A stretch of 64,000 bases of DNA from Gammaproteobacteria bacterium (GTDB lineage: Bacteria; Pseudomonadota; Gammaproteobacteria; Diplorickettsiales; Diplorickettsiaceae): positions 136,336-200,335 of the forward strand of contig VBOA01000007.1 of assembly GCA_005877695.1 (NCBI GenBank). Reading direction: 5' to 3'. Made by a program: the position numbers and the translations under genes. Positions 56,179-64,000 of this stretch are shown here, one piece after another; within the stretch, counting starts at the first letter, position 1, and each line of letters starts with the position of its first letter. Under the pieces are notes generated by a model that was given only the letters and a program-made list of their open reading frames with translations, had not been told where the DNA came from and did no database searches.

Positions 56179-57384
56179 TTATTTACTAGAGATTGTTATC
56201 TTAGCAAAACGTCTTTTTCCAACTTGATAAATATGACAGGTACCCGATTTAATTAATAGCTTCTTATCTTCAATTTTTATTGAGTCTATTTTAACCGCGC
56301 CCGCGTCAATTGAGCGCAATGCTTCGGAGGTACTAGAGACTAATCCCGCTTGTTTTAATAGGTTGGCTACCAATACATTATCTCCTGGAATGGTTATATT
56401 CAGTTCTTTAATTTGCGAGGGAATGGCACCATCTCTAAATCGGTGTTGAAATTCTCGAAGTGCTTTTTCAGCATCTGCCTTAGTATGAAAACGTTCAATA
56501 ATTTCAAAGGCTAATTGTATTTTAAAATCCCGTGGGTTAGCTAAACCTTGTGCGGCTTCTTGCTGCATGGACTTAATGTCATTTAATGATTTTTTAAATG
56601 AAAGTAATTCAAAGTAACGCCACATCAATTCATCAGAAATCGACATAATTTTTCCGAACATATTATTTGCTGGTTCATCGATGGCTATATAATTATTGAG
56701 AGATTTAGACATTTTTTGTATGCCATCTAAACCTTCTAACAAAGGCATGGTTAAAATTATTTGGGGGGCTTGTTTGAAGTGTTTCTGAAACTCTCTTCCT
56801 AACAATAAATTGAATTTTTGATCATTACCACCACATTCAATATCAGTTTTTAATACAACAGAATCATAGGCCTGAAGTAGAGGGTATAGAAATTCATGAA
56901 TTGCAATAGGTTGATGTTGGCGATAGCGTTGATGAAAGTCATCTCTTTCTAGCATTCTCGCGACAGTGAAAGAGGATGCTAGTTTTATTAGGTTGGTAAC
57001 TGATAATTTCCCTAGCCATTCAGCATTAAATCGCAAGTTGGTTTTTTTAGGGTCTAATATTTTATTAAATTGTTGTTGATAGGTTTTGGTATTGGCTGCA
57101 ACTTGCTCGATGCTTAAAGGTGGACGGGTTGCATTTTTACCTGACGGATCACCAATCAGTGCTGTAAAATCACCAATGATAATATCTATTTCATGGCCTA
57201 AATCTTGTAATTGGCGAAGTTTGTTGATAAGCACTGTATGACCGAGATGTAAGTCAGGAGCTGTAGGATCAAAACCTGCTTTAATGCGTAAAGGCCTATT
57301 TTCTTTTATTTTATTCTTTAATTCATCAACAACAAGTATTTCGGTAGTTCCTCGCTGAAAGATTTTAATCGTATTATCATTCAT
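56179..57384 (-). CDS. tyrS: Tyrosyl-tRNA synthetase
   Basis: Class I synthetase of 401 residues. [16 protein letters not shown] (HIGH-type motif), [13 protein letters not shown], and KMSKSLNN are present, and a C-terminal S4 RNA-binding domain runs from about residue 340. The sequence is of the shorter-KMSKS (TyrZ-like) subgroup rather than E. coli TyrS, by eye. rsmI lies immediately upstream (1 bp gap), so they are co-transcribed. Confidence 0.95.
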   Translation of the reverse strand: MNDNTIKIFQRGTTEILVVDELKNKIKENRPLRIKAGFDPTAPDLHLGHTVLINKLRQLQDLGHEIDIIIGDFTALIGDPSGKNATRPPLSIEQVAANTKTYQQQFNKILDPKKTNLRFNAEWLGKLSVTNLIKLASSFTVARMLERDDFHQRYRQHQPIAIHEFLYPLLQAYDSVVLKTDIECGGNDQKFNLLLGREFQKHFKQAPQIILTMPLLEGLDGIQKMSKSLNNYIAIDEPANNMFGKIMSISDELMWRYFELLSFKKSLNDIKSMQQEAAQGLANPRDFKIQLAFEIIERFHTKADAEKALREFQHRFRDGAIPSQIKELNITIPGDNVLVANLLKQAGLVSSTSEALRSIDAGAVKIDSIKIEDKKLLIKSGTCHIYQVGKRRFAKITISSK

Positions 57385-57385
57385 A

Positions 57386-58225
57386 TTATTTACCTGTTAT
57401 AGTTAGAGCCAAGGCATATAATTTATTCTTTTTTTCTTGGGTTATTTTAGCAGCTATGGAAGTGGCTTGCTTAATGGGTAATTCATTCAATAAAATCTCT
57501 AAAATTCGCTGCGTGCCAATTTCGTTAGGGTTAAGATATTCTGCCCCTTCAATTAGGACGACAAACTCCCCTTTTTGTTGATTTTTATCTGAGTTCAACC
57601 AAATTTTCAATTGCCCTAAATTATTTCCGTGAATGGTTTCAAAGGTTTTTGTTAATTCTCTAGCCAAAACAACATAACGTTTCGGTCCAAACACATCTAG
57701 TAAATCATCAATTAAGGCTAAAATACGGTGTGGTGCTTCATAAAATATAATTGTGCGCGTTTCATATAAGAATTCGAGTAATTTTTTTTGTCGAGCGATG
57801 CTTTTTCCAGGTAAGAATCCTTCAAAAATAAATCTATCACATGCTAAACCAGAAACACATAAAGCAGTTATTAAAGCACATGGACCAGGGATGGGGGTAA
57901 TTCGAATTCCGTGCTCCTGGGCTAGTTTAACTAAACGATACCCTGGATCATTAATGAGTGGTGTCCCCGCATCACTAATCAAAGCGATAGATTGGTTTTT
58001 TTTTAGGCAATCTAAAAGAATTTTGCTGGAAGTAGTTTCGTTATGTTCATGGAATGAAATTAACGGGGTTATAATACCAAAATGCTTAAGTAATTTTTGA
58101 CTATGGCGAGTATCTTCGGCGGCAATTTTATCAACATTTTGTAAAGTTTTTATTGCTCTAGTGCTAAAATCTTCTAAATTACCTATAGGCGTTGCAACTA
58201 CATAAAGGACTGGAACTTTTGACAT
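57386..58225 (-). CDS. rsmI: 16S rRNA 2'-O-ribose C1402 methyltransferase
   Basis: SAM-dependent tetrapyrrole-methylase-fold enzyme of 279 residues. Seen are [53 protein letters not shown] and FYEAPHRI. It heads a two-gene unit with tyrS. In other gammaproteobacteria it sits next to a lpoA/yraN block, not seen here. Confidence 0.96.
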   Translation of the reverse strand: MSKVPVLYVVATPIGNLEDFSTRAIKTLQNVDKIAAEDTRHSQKLLKHFGIITPLISFHEHNETTSSKILLDCLKKNQSIALISDAGTPLINDPGYRLVKLAQEHGIRITPIPGPCALITALCVSGLACDRFIFEGFLPGKSIARQKKLLEFLYETRTIIFYEAPHRILALIDDLLDVFGPKRYVVLARELTKTFETIHGNNLGQLKIWLNSDKNQQKGEFVVLIEGAEYLNPNEIGTQRILEILLNELPIKQATSIAAKITQEKKNKLYALALTITGK

Positions 58226-58305
58226 AAACTTTTCGCATTAAAATGTAAGACGGGTATAATGACACAGCGTTTTATTCTGCGCAAAATTCAGGGGTTAGAT
58301 TCAAA

Positions 58306-59664
58306 ATGTCCAAAATATTGAAAAAACAAAAATTAGGGTTGTGGATGTTAACTGCTCTAGTTACGGGGAATATGATAGGGTCGGGAATTTTCTTATTGCC
58401 AGCCTCCTTAGCGGCTTATGGCAGTATTAGCTTACTCTCTTGGATTGCTACGGCCATAGGCGCTTTGTTAATAGCACTAGTATTTGCTAAGCTAGCTAAT
58501 GTAATGCCTCTTATAGGGGGACCTTATGCCTATTGTCGGGAGGCATTTGGTGATTTTGTTGGATTTCAGATGGCTTATAATTATTGGATTGCATTGTGGG
58601 TAGGTAATGCAGCAATAGTGGTTGCTTTGACAGGGTACTTAAGTTTTTTTTGGCCTTTACTAACTAAAAATGCCTTATGGTCTTGTTTGGTTAGTATTAG
58701 TTTGGTGTGGTTAATAACATTTATTAATATTCTAGGTGTTCGTCATGCGGGTATTTTTCAATTATTAACCACTATTTTGAAATTGATCCCATTATTACTT
58801 ATCGCCTTAGTAGGTATTTTTTATATTCATCCTCACTTTTTGAGTACCTTCAATTTATCGGGTAAATCTAACTTAAGTGCATTTAGCGGGGCGGCTACTT
58901 TAACATTATGGTCTTTTATCGGTCTAGAGTCCGCTTCGGTTCCCGCTGGCCATGTAGACAACCCTAATCAAACTATCCCTAAAGCGACTATTTTGGGAGT
59001 AATTATCGCAACAGTTGTTTATTTGATGAGTAGTATTGCAGTAATGGGTGTTATGCCATTAACAGAACTTGCACGCTCTAATGCTCCTTATGCCGATGCA
59101 GCAAATATTATGTTTGGGCCTATAGGGAGTACTCTAGTTGCCATTGGAGCAGTTATTTCTTGTTTAGGGGCTTTAAATGGCTGGATTTTACTTCAAGGTC
59201 AAATTCCATTAGCGGCTGCCCAAGATAAACTTTTTCCGAGTATTTTTTTAAAAAAATCTGAAAATGGGACGCCTGTTGTGGGATTAGTAATCTCTAGTGT
59301 TTTAATTTCCTTACTTTTACTGATGACCTTAAACCATAGTTTGGTTAAACAGTTTACAATTATTATCTTATTAGCAACTTTAGCCTCGCTCATTCCTTAC
59401 TTTTTAACTACGATGTCTGAGCTGATTATCTTTTTTAAATATCCTGGAATTTTTAAAAAAGGTAGAAAATTATTTGGTTCAATTGTGGTTGCAGTTTTAG
59501 CCGGAATTTATTCTTTCTGGGTTATCATAGGTTCGGGGAAAGAAACTGTATTTTATGGAACGTTATTATTACTAAGTAGTACGCCTGTTTATGTTTGGAT
59601 GAAATGGCGCGGTTCAGCAAAGGACATTGTAACTGTAACCGAGCAACCTTTACCTTTACCCTGA
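58306..59664 (+). CDS. APC-superfamily amino acid permease or antiporter (AdiC/PotE-like)
   Basis: Inner-membrane transporter of 452 residues with about twelve helices. The first helix has TGNMIGSGIFLLPASLA, the Gly-Ser-Gly substrate site of the basic amino acid/polyamine antiporter group, and GGPYAYCREAFG follows helix 2; LWSFIGLESASVPAG matches helix 6. Substrate is not determined. It precedes the mechanosensitive channel by 9 bp, probably one operon by spacing. Confidence 0.88.
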   Translation: MSKILKKQKLGLWMLTALVTGNMIGSGIFLLPASLAAYGSISLLSWIATAIGALLIALVFAKLANVMPLIGGPYAYCREAFGDFVGFQMAYNYWIALWVGNAAIVVALTGYLSFFWPLLTKNALWSCLVSISLVWLITFINILGVRHAGIFQLLTTILKLIPLLLIALVGIFYIHPHFLSTFNLSGKSNLSAFSGAATLTLWSFIGLESASVPAGHVDNPNQTIPKATILGVIIATVVYLMSSIAVMGVMPLTELARSNAPYADAANIMFGPIGSTLVAIGAVISCLGALNGWILLQGQIPLAAAQDKLFPSIFLKKSENGTPVVGLVISSVLISLLLLMTLNHSLVKQFTIIILLATLASLIPYFLTTMSELIIFFKYPGIFKKGRKLFGSIVVAVLAGIYSFWVIIGSGKETVFYGTLLLLSSTPVYVWMKWRGSAKDIVTVTEQPLPLP

Positions 59665-59673
59665 GGTCATAGT

Positions 59674-62673
59674 TTGTACAAACTATTAGTTTTTTTAGTT
59701 ATTTTATTGAGTGGTTTTTATTCACCAGCTTTTGCTGAGTTTAAAGACTCTCCTTTAGTAAACTTGACTCAGCAACAGCTAGTTGCTGAGCAGACACGCA
59801 ACGATTTACTTAAAAGAAAATTGCAGGGATTGCGTAATGAACAGAAAGCCTCTTCTCTTATTAGCCAACAATCTTTAGCACATCTAGACTTATTGATTGC
59901 AATGGCAAAAGCTGATTTAGAAAGTATTAACTTAAGTTTAAAAACTACTCAACAATCTACTGATTTGATTCAAGATTCCATTCGAAATGCTACCGATCAG
60001 TTCGAAATTTCTACACCAGGTTTATCTCTTTCGCAAGAAATTCAGCTACAGCAAACACACTTTCAACAAACTTTACAAGAGCGGCGAAATTTATTCTATA
60101 TCCTGCAAAAAAGAATTCGGGTTTTACAAAGTTCACGTGAAACCGTTCAGCAAACTATCAATTTTGCAGAAGATTGGCGTCAAAATTTACAGAGAAATTA
60201 TCAATTACTACAACAAACTCATCGTCAAGAGTCCTTAAACGCATTAACACTCCGTCTCCAACAAGATCAGCAGAATTGGATGCAACGATTAAATCAATGG
60301 AGCGAAGAGTTAAAAAAGGCAGAAATAACAGGTTTTATCAATAATCATTCCTATGATCAAATAGAATTTAAAATATTTGAAGCTGAAGAAAAAAATAATT
60401 TACTTGAGACGGAACTGAATATCGTAAAAATATCAAATAAGTTACAAGACTTAGCTTCTGTCTTCAATCAAAAATTATCTTTAAGCACGCTCAGTAATTT
60501 ACAACATAAACTTGAAAATCTTAGTGAACAAATCGATACTTCAATTAATTTATTTCAGAATAAAATCAAATTTCTTCAAAATTATTCAAATTTAATCAAT
60601 AAATCTCTTCAAGGAGAATCTAATTTTACTAGAGATCAAATAAAATTATCTTCGTTAAAAGAAATTATTCTAGGCTATCACAATTTGTTCATAAAAATAC
60701 AACTATTAGCCAAAGAAGCGAATGCGCAACAAGTTGTTATAGCGAAACAACTAAAATTACAGCTAGCTAATAGACAAACCTTACCAGGTTTGAATTTAAA
60801 TGCATGGATTGGTTTAGGTCAAACCATTTTCCAGATCCCCAGATTAACCATAGATAAATTAGCAGGCCTTTATGAACCTGTTTTCAATAAATTAGAATTA
60901 GTATCAAATTGGCAATGGCTTATCGTTTTACTTGCCGCGCTTATTTGGTTTGTTACTTGGTTAAAGCTAAGACGATTTTTAGCCGTAGATAGAGTACGTT
61001 TGCAGCAACGAAGTAGAGGTTTTTTTTCTGCTCAAACCGTAATCGTTGTTTTGCAATTGCTACAGCGTCATTTATCAGGAATTATGTTATTGCTTGGTTT
61101 AATTGGCTTATTGTTTTTATTAAATATACCTATCAAGTTATTTTCTTTGGTTATTAGCATGGGTGTTGTTTGTTTAATTTTTAGTATAGTTATTCAACTT
61201 GCCCATATTTTATTGCTTGAAAATACGACCGACGAAAGCGGCCATGATGTCAAACTCTATTATCGGTTACGAACTACATTACTAATCGGCGGTATAGTGA
61301 CGTTGGCAACTATCTTAGTTAATCAATTACCTGTTAATTATGAAGTTCAAGACTTGTTTGGCCGCTTATTTATGTTGTTTTTATTGATTGTAGCTTTGGT
61401 GTTAATGAAGAGTTGGGAAGTCGTCCCTACATTGCTCGAACCCTATATAGAAAATAAACATGCGTATTTAAAGCGAGTAATCCGTTGGTTAAGTTTTTTA
61501 ATTCCATTCAGTTTACTAACTAATGCATTAATAGGACTGGTGGGTTATGTAGAATTAGCTTGGGCTATTGCGCACTATCAAGGTTTATTTTTAGTCGCTT
61601 TAACTGCCTATCTATTACTTAGAGGTCTTTTAGATGAGTTAGTACGTTGGTGTTCTGAGCAATGTATTCGCCATTTTAGAAATGGTTGGTTGTGGAGCCA
61701 GTCCTTATTAAAACCCTTTCATCAAATTTTAAAGTTAGCATTATTATTGTTATCAATTTTGGGTTTATTTGAACTTTATGGTTGGGGAGATCGTATTCCT
61801 TTAATAAAGATGAATCTTGCGAAGTTATTTTCAAAGAAATTATTCGTAATAGCGAGTACCGCAACAGTAACAGGCCTAACTATTCTACAACTCGCTGTGT
61901 TAATAGTAATTTTAATTTGGATAGCTCATTGGTCGCGAGAATTTGCTTATCGTTGGCTATTTGCGCATACCAAGGATTTAGGATTACGCAATAGTTTAGC
62001 AATTTTTACCCATTACACACTGATAGCTATTGGAATTACGATTGGTTTAAATATTTTAGGCTTAAACTGGGGAAACATCTCCGTTATTTTAGGTCTTTTT
62101 TCCTTAGGTGTTGGATTAGGATTGCGAGATTTATTTAATAATTTTTTTACTGGGATTTTTTTATTATTAGAAAGGCCGGTAAAAGTTGGTGATTGGGTTA
62201 CTGTCGGAACTTACGATGGCCAGGTATCACATATTGGCGCTCGTTCCATTACCGTAACAACAGATGACCGCCAAGAATTATTAGTCCCAAATGCGGATAT
62301 TTTTAGCAAGAATTTTATTAATTGGACACATCGAGATAGTGTGGTACGTGCTTTAGTAACTATTAAAACCAATCGAAAAGATAACCCGCAAAGAATAAAG
62401 GATATTATTTTAGAAGTTTTAGCAACAGTCCTTAAAATTTTAACGAATCCAAAACCAGAAGTGTATTTTAAGGAAATTGATAAAATCTTGTTAGAGTTTA
62501 AAGTGGAATATTATGTCGATCTCAATCATATTAATTCACGTTCTGGTGTACGTTCGCAATTTTTATTTAATTTATGGGAACGTTTTTCTAGTGAAGGAAT
62601 TTTACCGCCGGAAGCGCCACATGATGTACATCTTGAGGGTAAATTAGAAATAAACCCCAATCCATCGGTTTAA
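59674..62673 (+). CDS. Large mechanosensitive channel, MscS superfamily (MscK/MscM-like)
   Basis: A 999-residue channel. Signal peptide (residues ~1-21, SPAFAEF) precedes a long periplasmic coiled-coil-rich domain (to about 370), then about eleven membrane helices, and the MscS pore helix and beta domain (GVGLGLRDLFNNFFTGIFLL, VKVGDWVTVGTYDGQVSHIGARS, LLVPNADIFSKNFINW). Protects against hypo-osmotic shock in homologues. The start is TTG 59674 with GAGGT six bases upstream. murG follows 9 bp downstream. Confidence 0.92.
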   Translation: MYKLLVFLVILLSGFYSPAFAEFKDSPLVNLTQQQLVAEQTRNDLLKRKLQGLRNEQKASSLISQQSLAHLDLLIAMAKADLESINLSLKTTQQSTDLIQDSIRNATDQFEISTPGLSLSQEIQLQQTHFQQTLQERRNLFYILQKRIRVLQSSRETVQQTINFAEDWRQNLQRNYQLLQQTHRQESLNALTLRLQQDQQNWMQRLNQWSEELKKAEITGFINNHSYDQIEFKIFEAEEKNNLLETELNIVKISNKLQDLASVFNQKLSLSTLSNLQHKLENLSEQIDTSINLFQNKIKFLQNYSNLINKSLQGESNFTRDQIKLSSLKEIILGYHNLFIKIQLLAKEANAQQVVIAKQLKLQLANRQTLPGLNLNAWIGLGQTIFQIPRLTIDKLAGLYEPVFNKLELVSNWQWLIVLLAALIWFVTWLKLRRFLAVDRVRLQQRSRGFFSAQTVIVVLQLLQRHLSGIMLLLGLIGLLFLLNIPIKLFSLVISMGVVCLIFSIVIQLAHILLLENTTDESGHDVKLYYRLRTTLLIGGIVTLATILVNQLPVNYEVQDLFGRLFMLFLLIVALVLMKSWEVVPTLLEPYIENKHAYLKRVIRWLSFLIPFSLLTNALIGLVGYVELAWAIAHYQGLFLVALTAYLLLRGLLDELVRWCSEQCIRHFRNGWLWSQSLLKPFHQILKLALLLLSILGLFELYGWGDRIPLIKMNLAKLFSKKLFVIASTATVTGLTILQLAVLIVILIWIAHWSREFAYRWLFAHTKDLGLRNSLAIFTHYTLIAIGITIGLNILGLNWGNISVILGLFSLGVGLGLRDLFNNFFTGIFLLLERPVKVGDWVTVGTYDGQVSHIGARSITVTTDDRQELLVPNADIFSKNFINWTHRDSVVRALVTIKTNRKDNPQRIKDIILEVLATVLKILTNPKPEVYFKEIDKILLEFKVEYYVDLNHINSRSGVRSQFLFNLWERFSSEGILPPEAPHDVHLEGKLEINPNPSV

Positions 62674-62682
62674 TTTTTCGTT

Positions 62683-63768
62683 ATGACAAAAAAAATTAAA
62701 GTTATTTTTACCGGAGGTGGCTCATCAGGACACGTTACACCCAGTTTGCCTTTGATATCAGCTTTGCAGAAAAAAGGAATAGATATTTTTTATGTTGGTT
62801 CTAAAAAAGGTATAGAACGTTCGATTATCAAACCTTTGAAAATACCTTATTATGCTATCACAGTAGGTAAATTACACCGCTATTGGACTTGGAAAAACCT
62901 ATTAACCCCTTTTCAACTATTGGTAGGTATTATACAAAGCTTCTTAATTTGCCGAAAAATTAAGCCTGATATTATTTTTTCTAAAGGCGGATTTGTTGCC
63001 TTACCTGTTGTTATCGCAGCTAAATTAAATGGTATTTCGGTAGTAATACATGAATCTGATTTAACCCCTGGCTTAGCCAATCGACTTTGTTTTCCATTTG
63101 CAAAATTAATTTGTATCACGTTTCCCGATACTCTTAAATATTTTAAAAATAGCTCTAAAGTATTACTGACAGGTATGCCTATTCGAGATGCTTTGCTGCA
63201 AGGGAACTATGAAAGAGGTTTAAAATTTTGCGGCTTTGTTGATAAATTGAAACCGATTTTATTAATTATGGGGGGAGGGCTGGGTTCGAATATAATTAAT
63301 GAATGTATTCGCCGCCTTATAAATCCATTGACAGAAAAATTTCAAGTAATCCATATTTGTGGGAAAAATAAATCCGATCCTGCTTTTGAGGGAATAAAAA
63401 ATTATAAGCAATTCGAGTATTTACAAGATGAGTTGGCTGATGTTTTTGCTATTGCGGATCTAATCATTAGTCGTGCGGGGGCAACGGCTATTTATGAGAT
63501 ATTAGCCTTAAAAAAACCTAATATTTTGTTACCCTTATCTAAAAAAGCTAGTCGAGGAGATCAAATAGATAATGCAAAATATTTTGCCCAGCTAGGTCTA
63601 AGTAAAGTAATTTATTTTGAAGAATTTTCAGATGAGAAATTCCTTAAGACAGTGTCTGAAAGCTACGAAAATTTGGATCATTTAAAAACCCAGTTAAATC
63701 GAGTCAAAAAACCTAATGTAACGCAAATAATTATTGACACACTAGTAAATCTTACATCTAATCGATAG
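62683..63768 (+). CDS. MurG-type UDP-GlcNAc transferase, Firmicutes-like form
   Basis: Glycosyltransferase of 361 residues that in its family adds GlcNAc to lipid I to make lipid II. TGGGSSGHVTPSLPL holds the N-terminal Gly-rich loop. Several segments follow the low-GC Gram-positive MurG pattern rather than the E. coli one: GKLHRYWTWKN, FSKGGFVALPVVIAA and HESDLTPGLANRL. The C-terminal donor site shows GGGLGSNIINECI and SRAGATAIYEIL. It is outside a dcw cell-division cluster, so it may be a second MurG-like gene or a horizontally acquired one. Confidence 0.82.
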   Translation: MTKKIKVIFTGGGSSGHVTPSLPLISALQKKGIDIFYVGSKKGIERSIIKPLKIPYYAITVGKLHRYWTWKNLLTPFQLLVGIIQSFLICRKIKPDIIFSKGGFVALPVVIAAKLNGISVVIHESDLTPGLANRLCFPFAKLICITFPDTLKYFKNSSKVLLTGMPIRDALLQGNYERGLKFCGFVDKLKPILLIMGGGLGSNIINECIRRLINPLTEKFQVIHICGKNKSDPAFEGIKNYKQFEYLQDELADVFAIADLIISRAGATAIYEILALKKPNILLPLSKKASRGDQIDNAKYFAQLGLSKVIYFEEFSDEKFLKTVSESYENLDHLKTQLNRVKKPNVTQIIIDTLVNLTSNR

Positions 63769-63803
63769 AAATCTTTTCGAGCATATTATAATTATCAAAT
63801 CAT

Positions 63804-64000
63804 ATGAAAGCATTTTTGTTTTTTTTATGTACCCAGTTATTTTTTTCGCAAATAGTCAAAGTACCAACAATCCCGATAGCCGAGATAAAAGCCTATATTG
63901 GTAAACAGCAGGGGGAGCAACTCTCTTTATTAGAGAAATTAGTCAATATTAATAGTGGTACGGCAAATATAGCTGGAGTTAACCAAATAGGTGAAATTTT
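63804..64000 (+). CDS. M20-family peptidase, 5' end only
   Basis: Runs off the right edge; 65 residues are visible. A signal-like N-terminus (MKAFLFFLCTQLFFSQI) is followed by LSLLEKLVNINSGTANIAGVNQIGEIL, the start of glutamate-carboxypeptidase-type M20 zinc peptidases. An exported or periplasmic exopeptidase is likely. Metal ligands lie beyond the window. Confidence 0.7.
   Translation, partial: MKAFLFFLCTQLFFSQIVKVPTIPIAEIKAYIGKQQGEQLSLLEKLVNINSGTANIAGVNQIGEI

Noticed and set aside
1..64000. Insertion sequences, prophage genes, integrases, CRISPR arrays
   Set aside because: No transposase or integrase motifs, phage structural genes, or regularly spaced repeats were seen.

Overview
The window is AT-rich chromosomal DNA of a gammaproteobacterium. 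The best guess is an intracellular member of the Legionellales, probably a Coxiellaceae/Rickettsiella-like symbiont. This rests on gene content and neighbourhoods: metG/mrp/dcd, grxC-secB, argS-ftsN-hslVU-DUF971, dapA followed by a bamC remnant, a CBU_0592-like membrane protein, ATP-type PEP carboxykinase, and an amino acid permease-rich transporter set. Several Lys/Asn/Ile-rich proteins of no recognisable family also fit. It is inference, because no rRNA or species marker is present. I saw no insertion sequence, prophage or CRISPR array.

Layout. 1-1910: outer-membrane TpsB transporter of a two-partner secretion system, with its exoprotein not visible (window edge). 1990-9247: a sugar-acid catabolic island (eda divergent from kdgK, galM, SMP-30 lactonase, sugar-porter MFS permease, SDR dehydrogenase, ManD-type dehydratase). 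Together these could take a free aldohexose to KDPG and on to pyruvate plus glyceraldehyde-3-phosphate. 9253-11589: small membrane protein and heat-shock htpG. 11735-15376: accessory patch with an unknown protein, a DUF985-like cupin, a queuosine-precursor transporter, an XRE/S24-like regulator, a frameshifted response regulator and an unlisted 56-residue membrane protein. 15651-22455: aromatic amino acid permease, IscA-like Fe-S protein, HPr/NPr, DUF1460 protein, PmbA, rhodanese-grxC-secB, coaE. 22585-24819: large unknown membrane protein with a His-rich loop. 24816-34403: TolC, NudF, ParE, methyltransferase, tRNA-Glu, carbonic anhydrase, RnfB-like ferredoxin, MetG, Mrp, Dcd.

34423-46342: trpS broken by a single-base shift, pckA, proC, peptidoglycan-recycling genes murU and amgK, dapA with a miniature BamC, tRNA-Ser, thpR, a bd-type (cyanide-insensitive-like) oxidase with a 35-residue third subunit, and an unknown protein. 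46752-64000: def-fmt-rsmB, an OmpA-like lipoprotein, a DUF2807 protein, argS-ftsN-hslV-hslU-DUF971, tyrS, rsmI, an APC permease, a large MscS-type channel, a Firmicutes-like MurG paralogue and the start of an M20 peptidase.

The most interesting points are two single-base frame breaks (response regulator at an A9 tract, trpS with no slippery site), sigma-32-like promoters in front of htpG and hslVU, a perfect 22-bp palindrome over the htpG -35 element, the complete sugar-acid pathway in an otherwise host-dependent-looking genome, the unusual MurG, and two small proteins below usual gene-calling limits.
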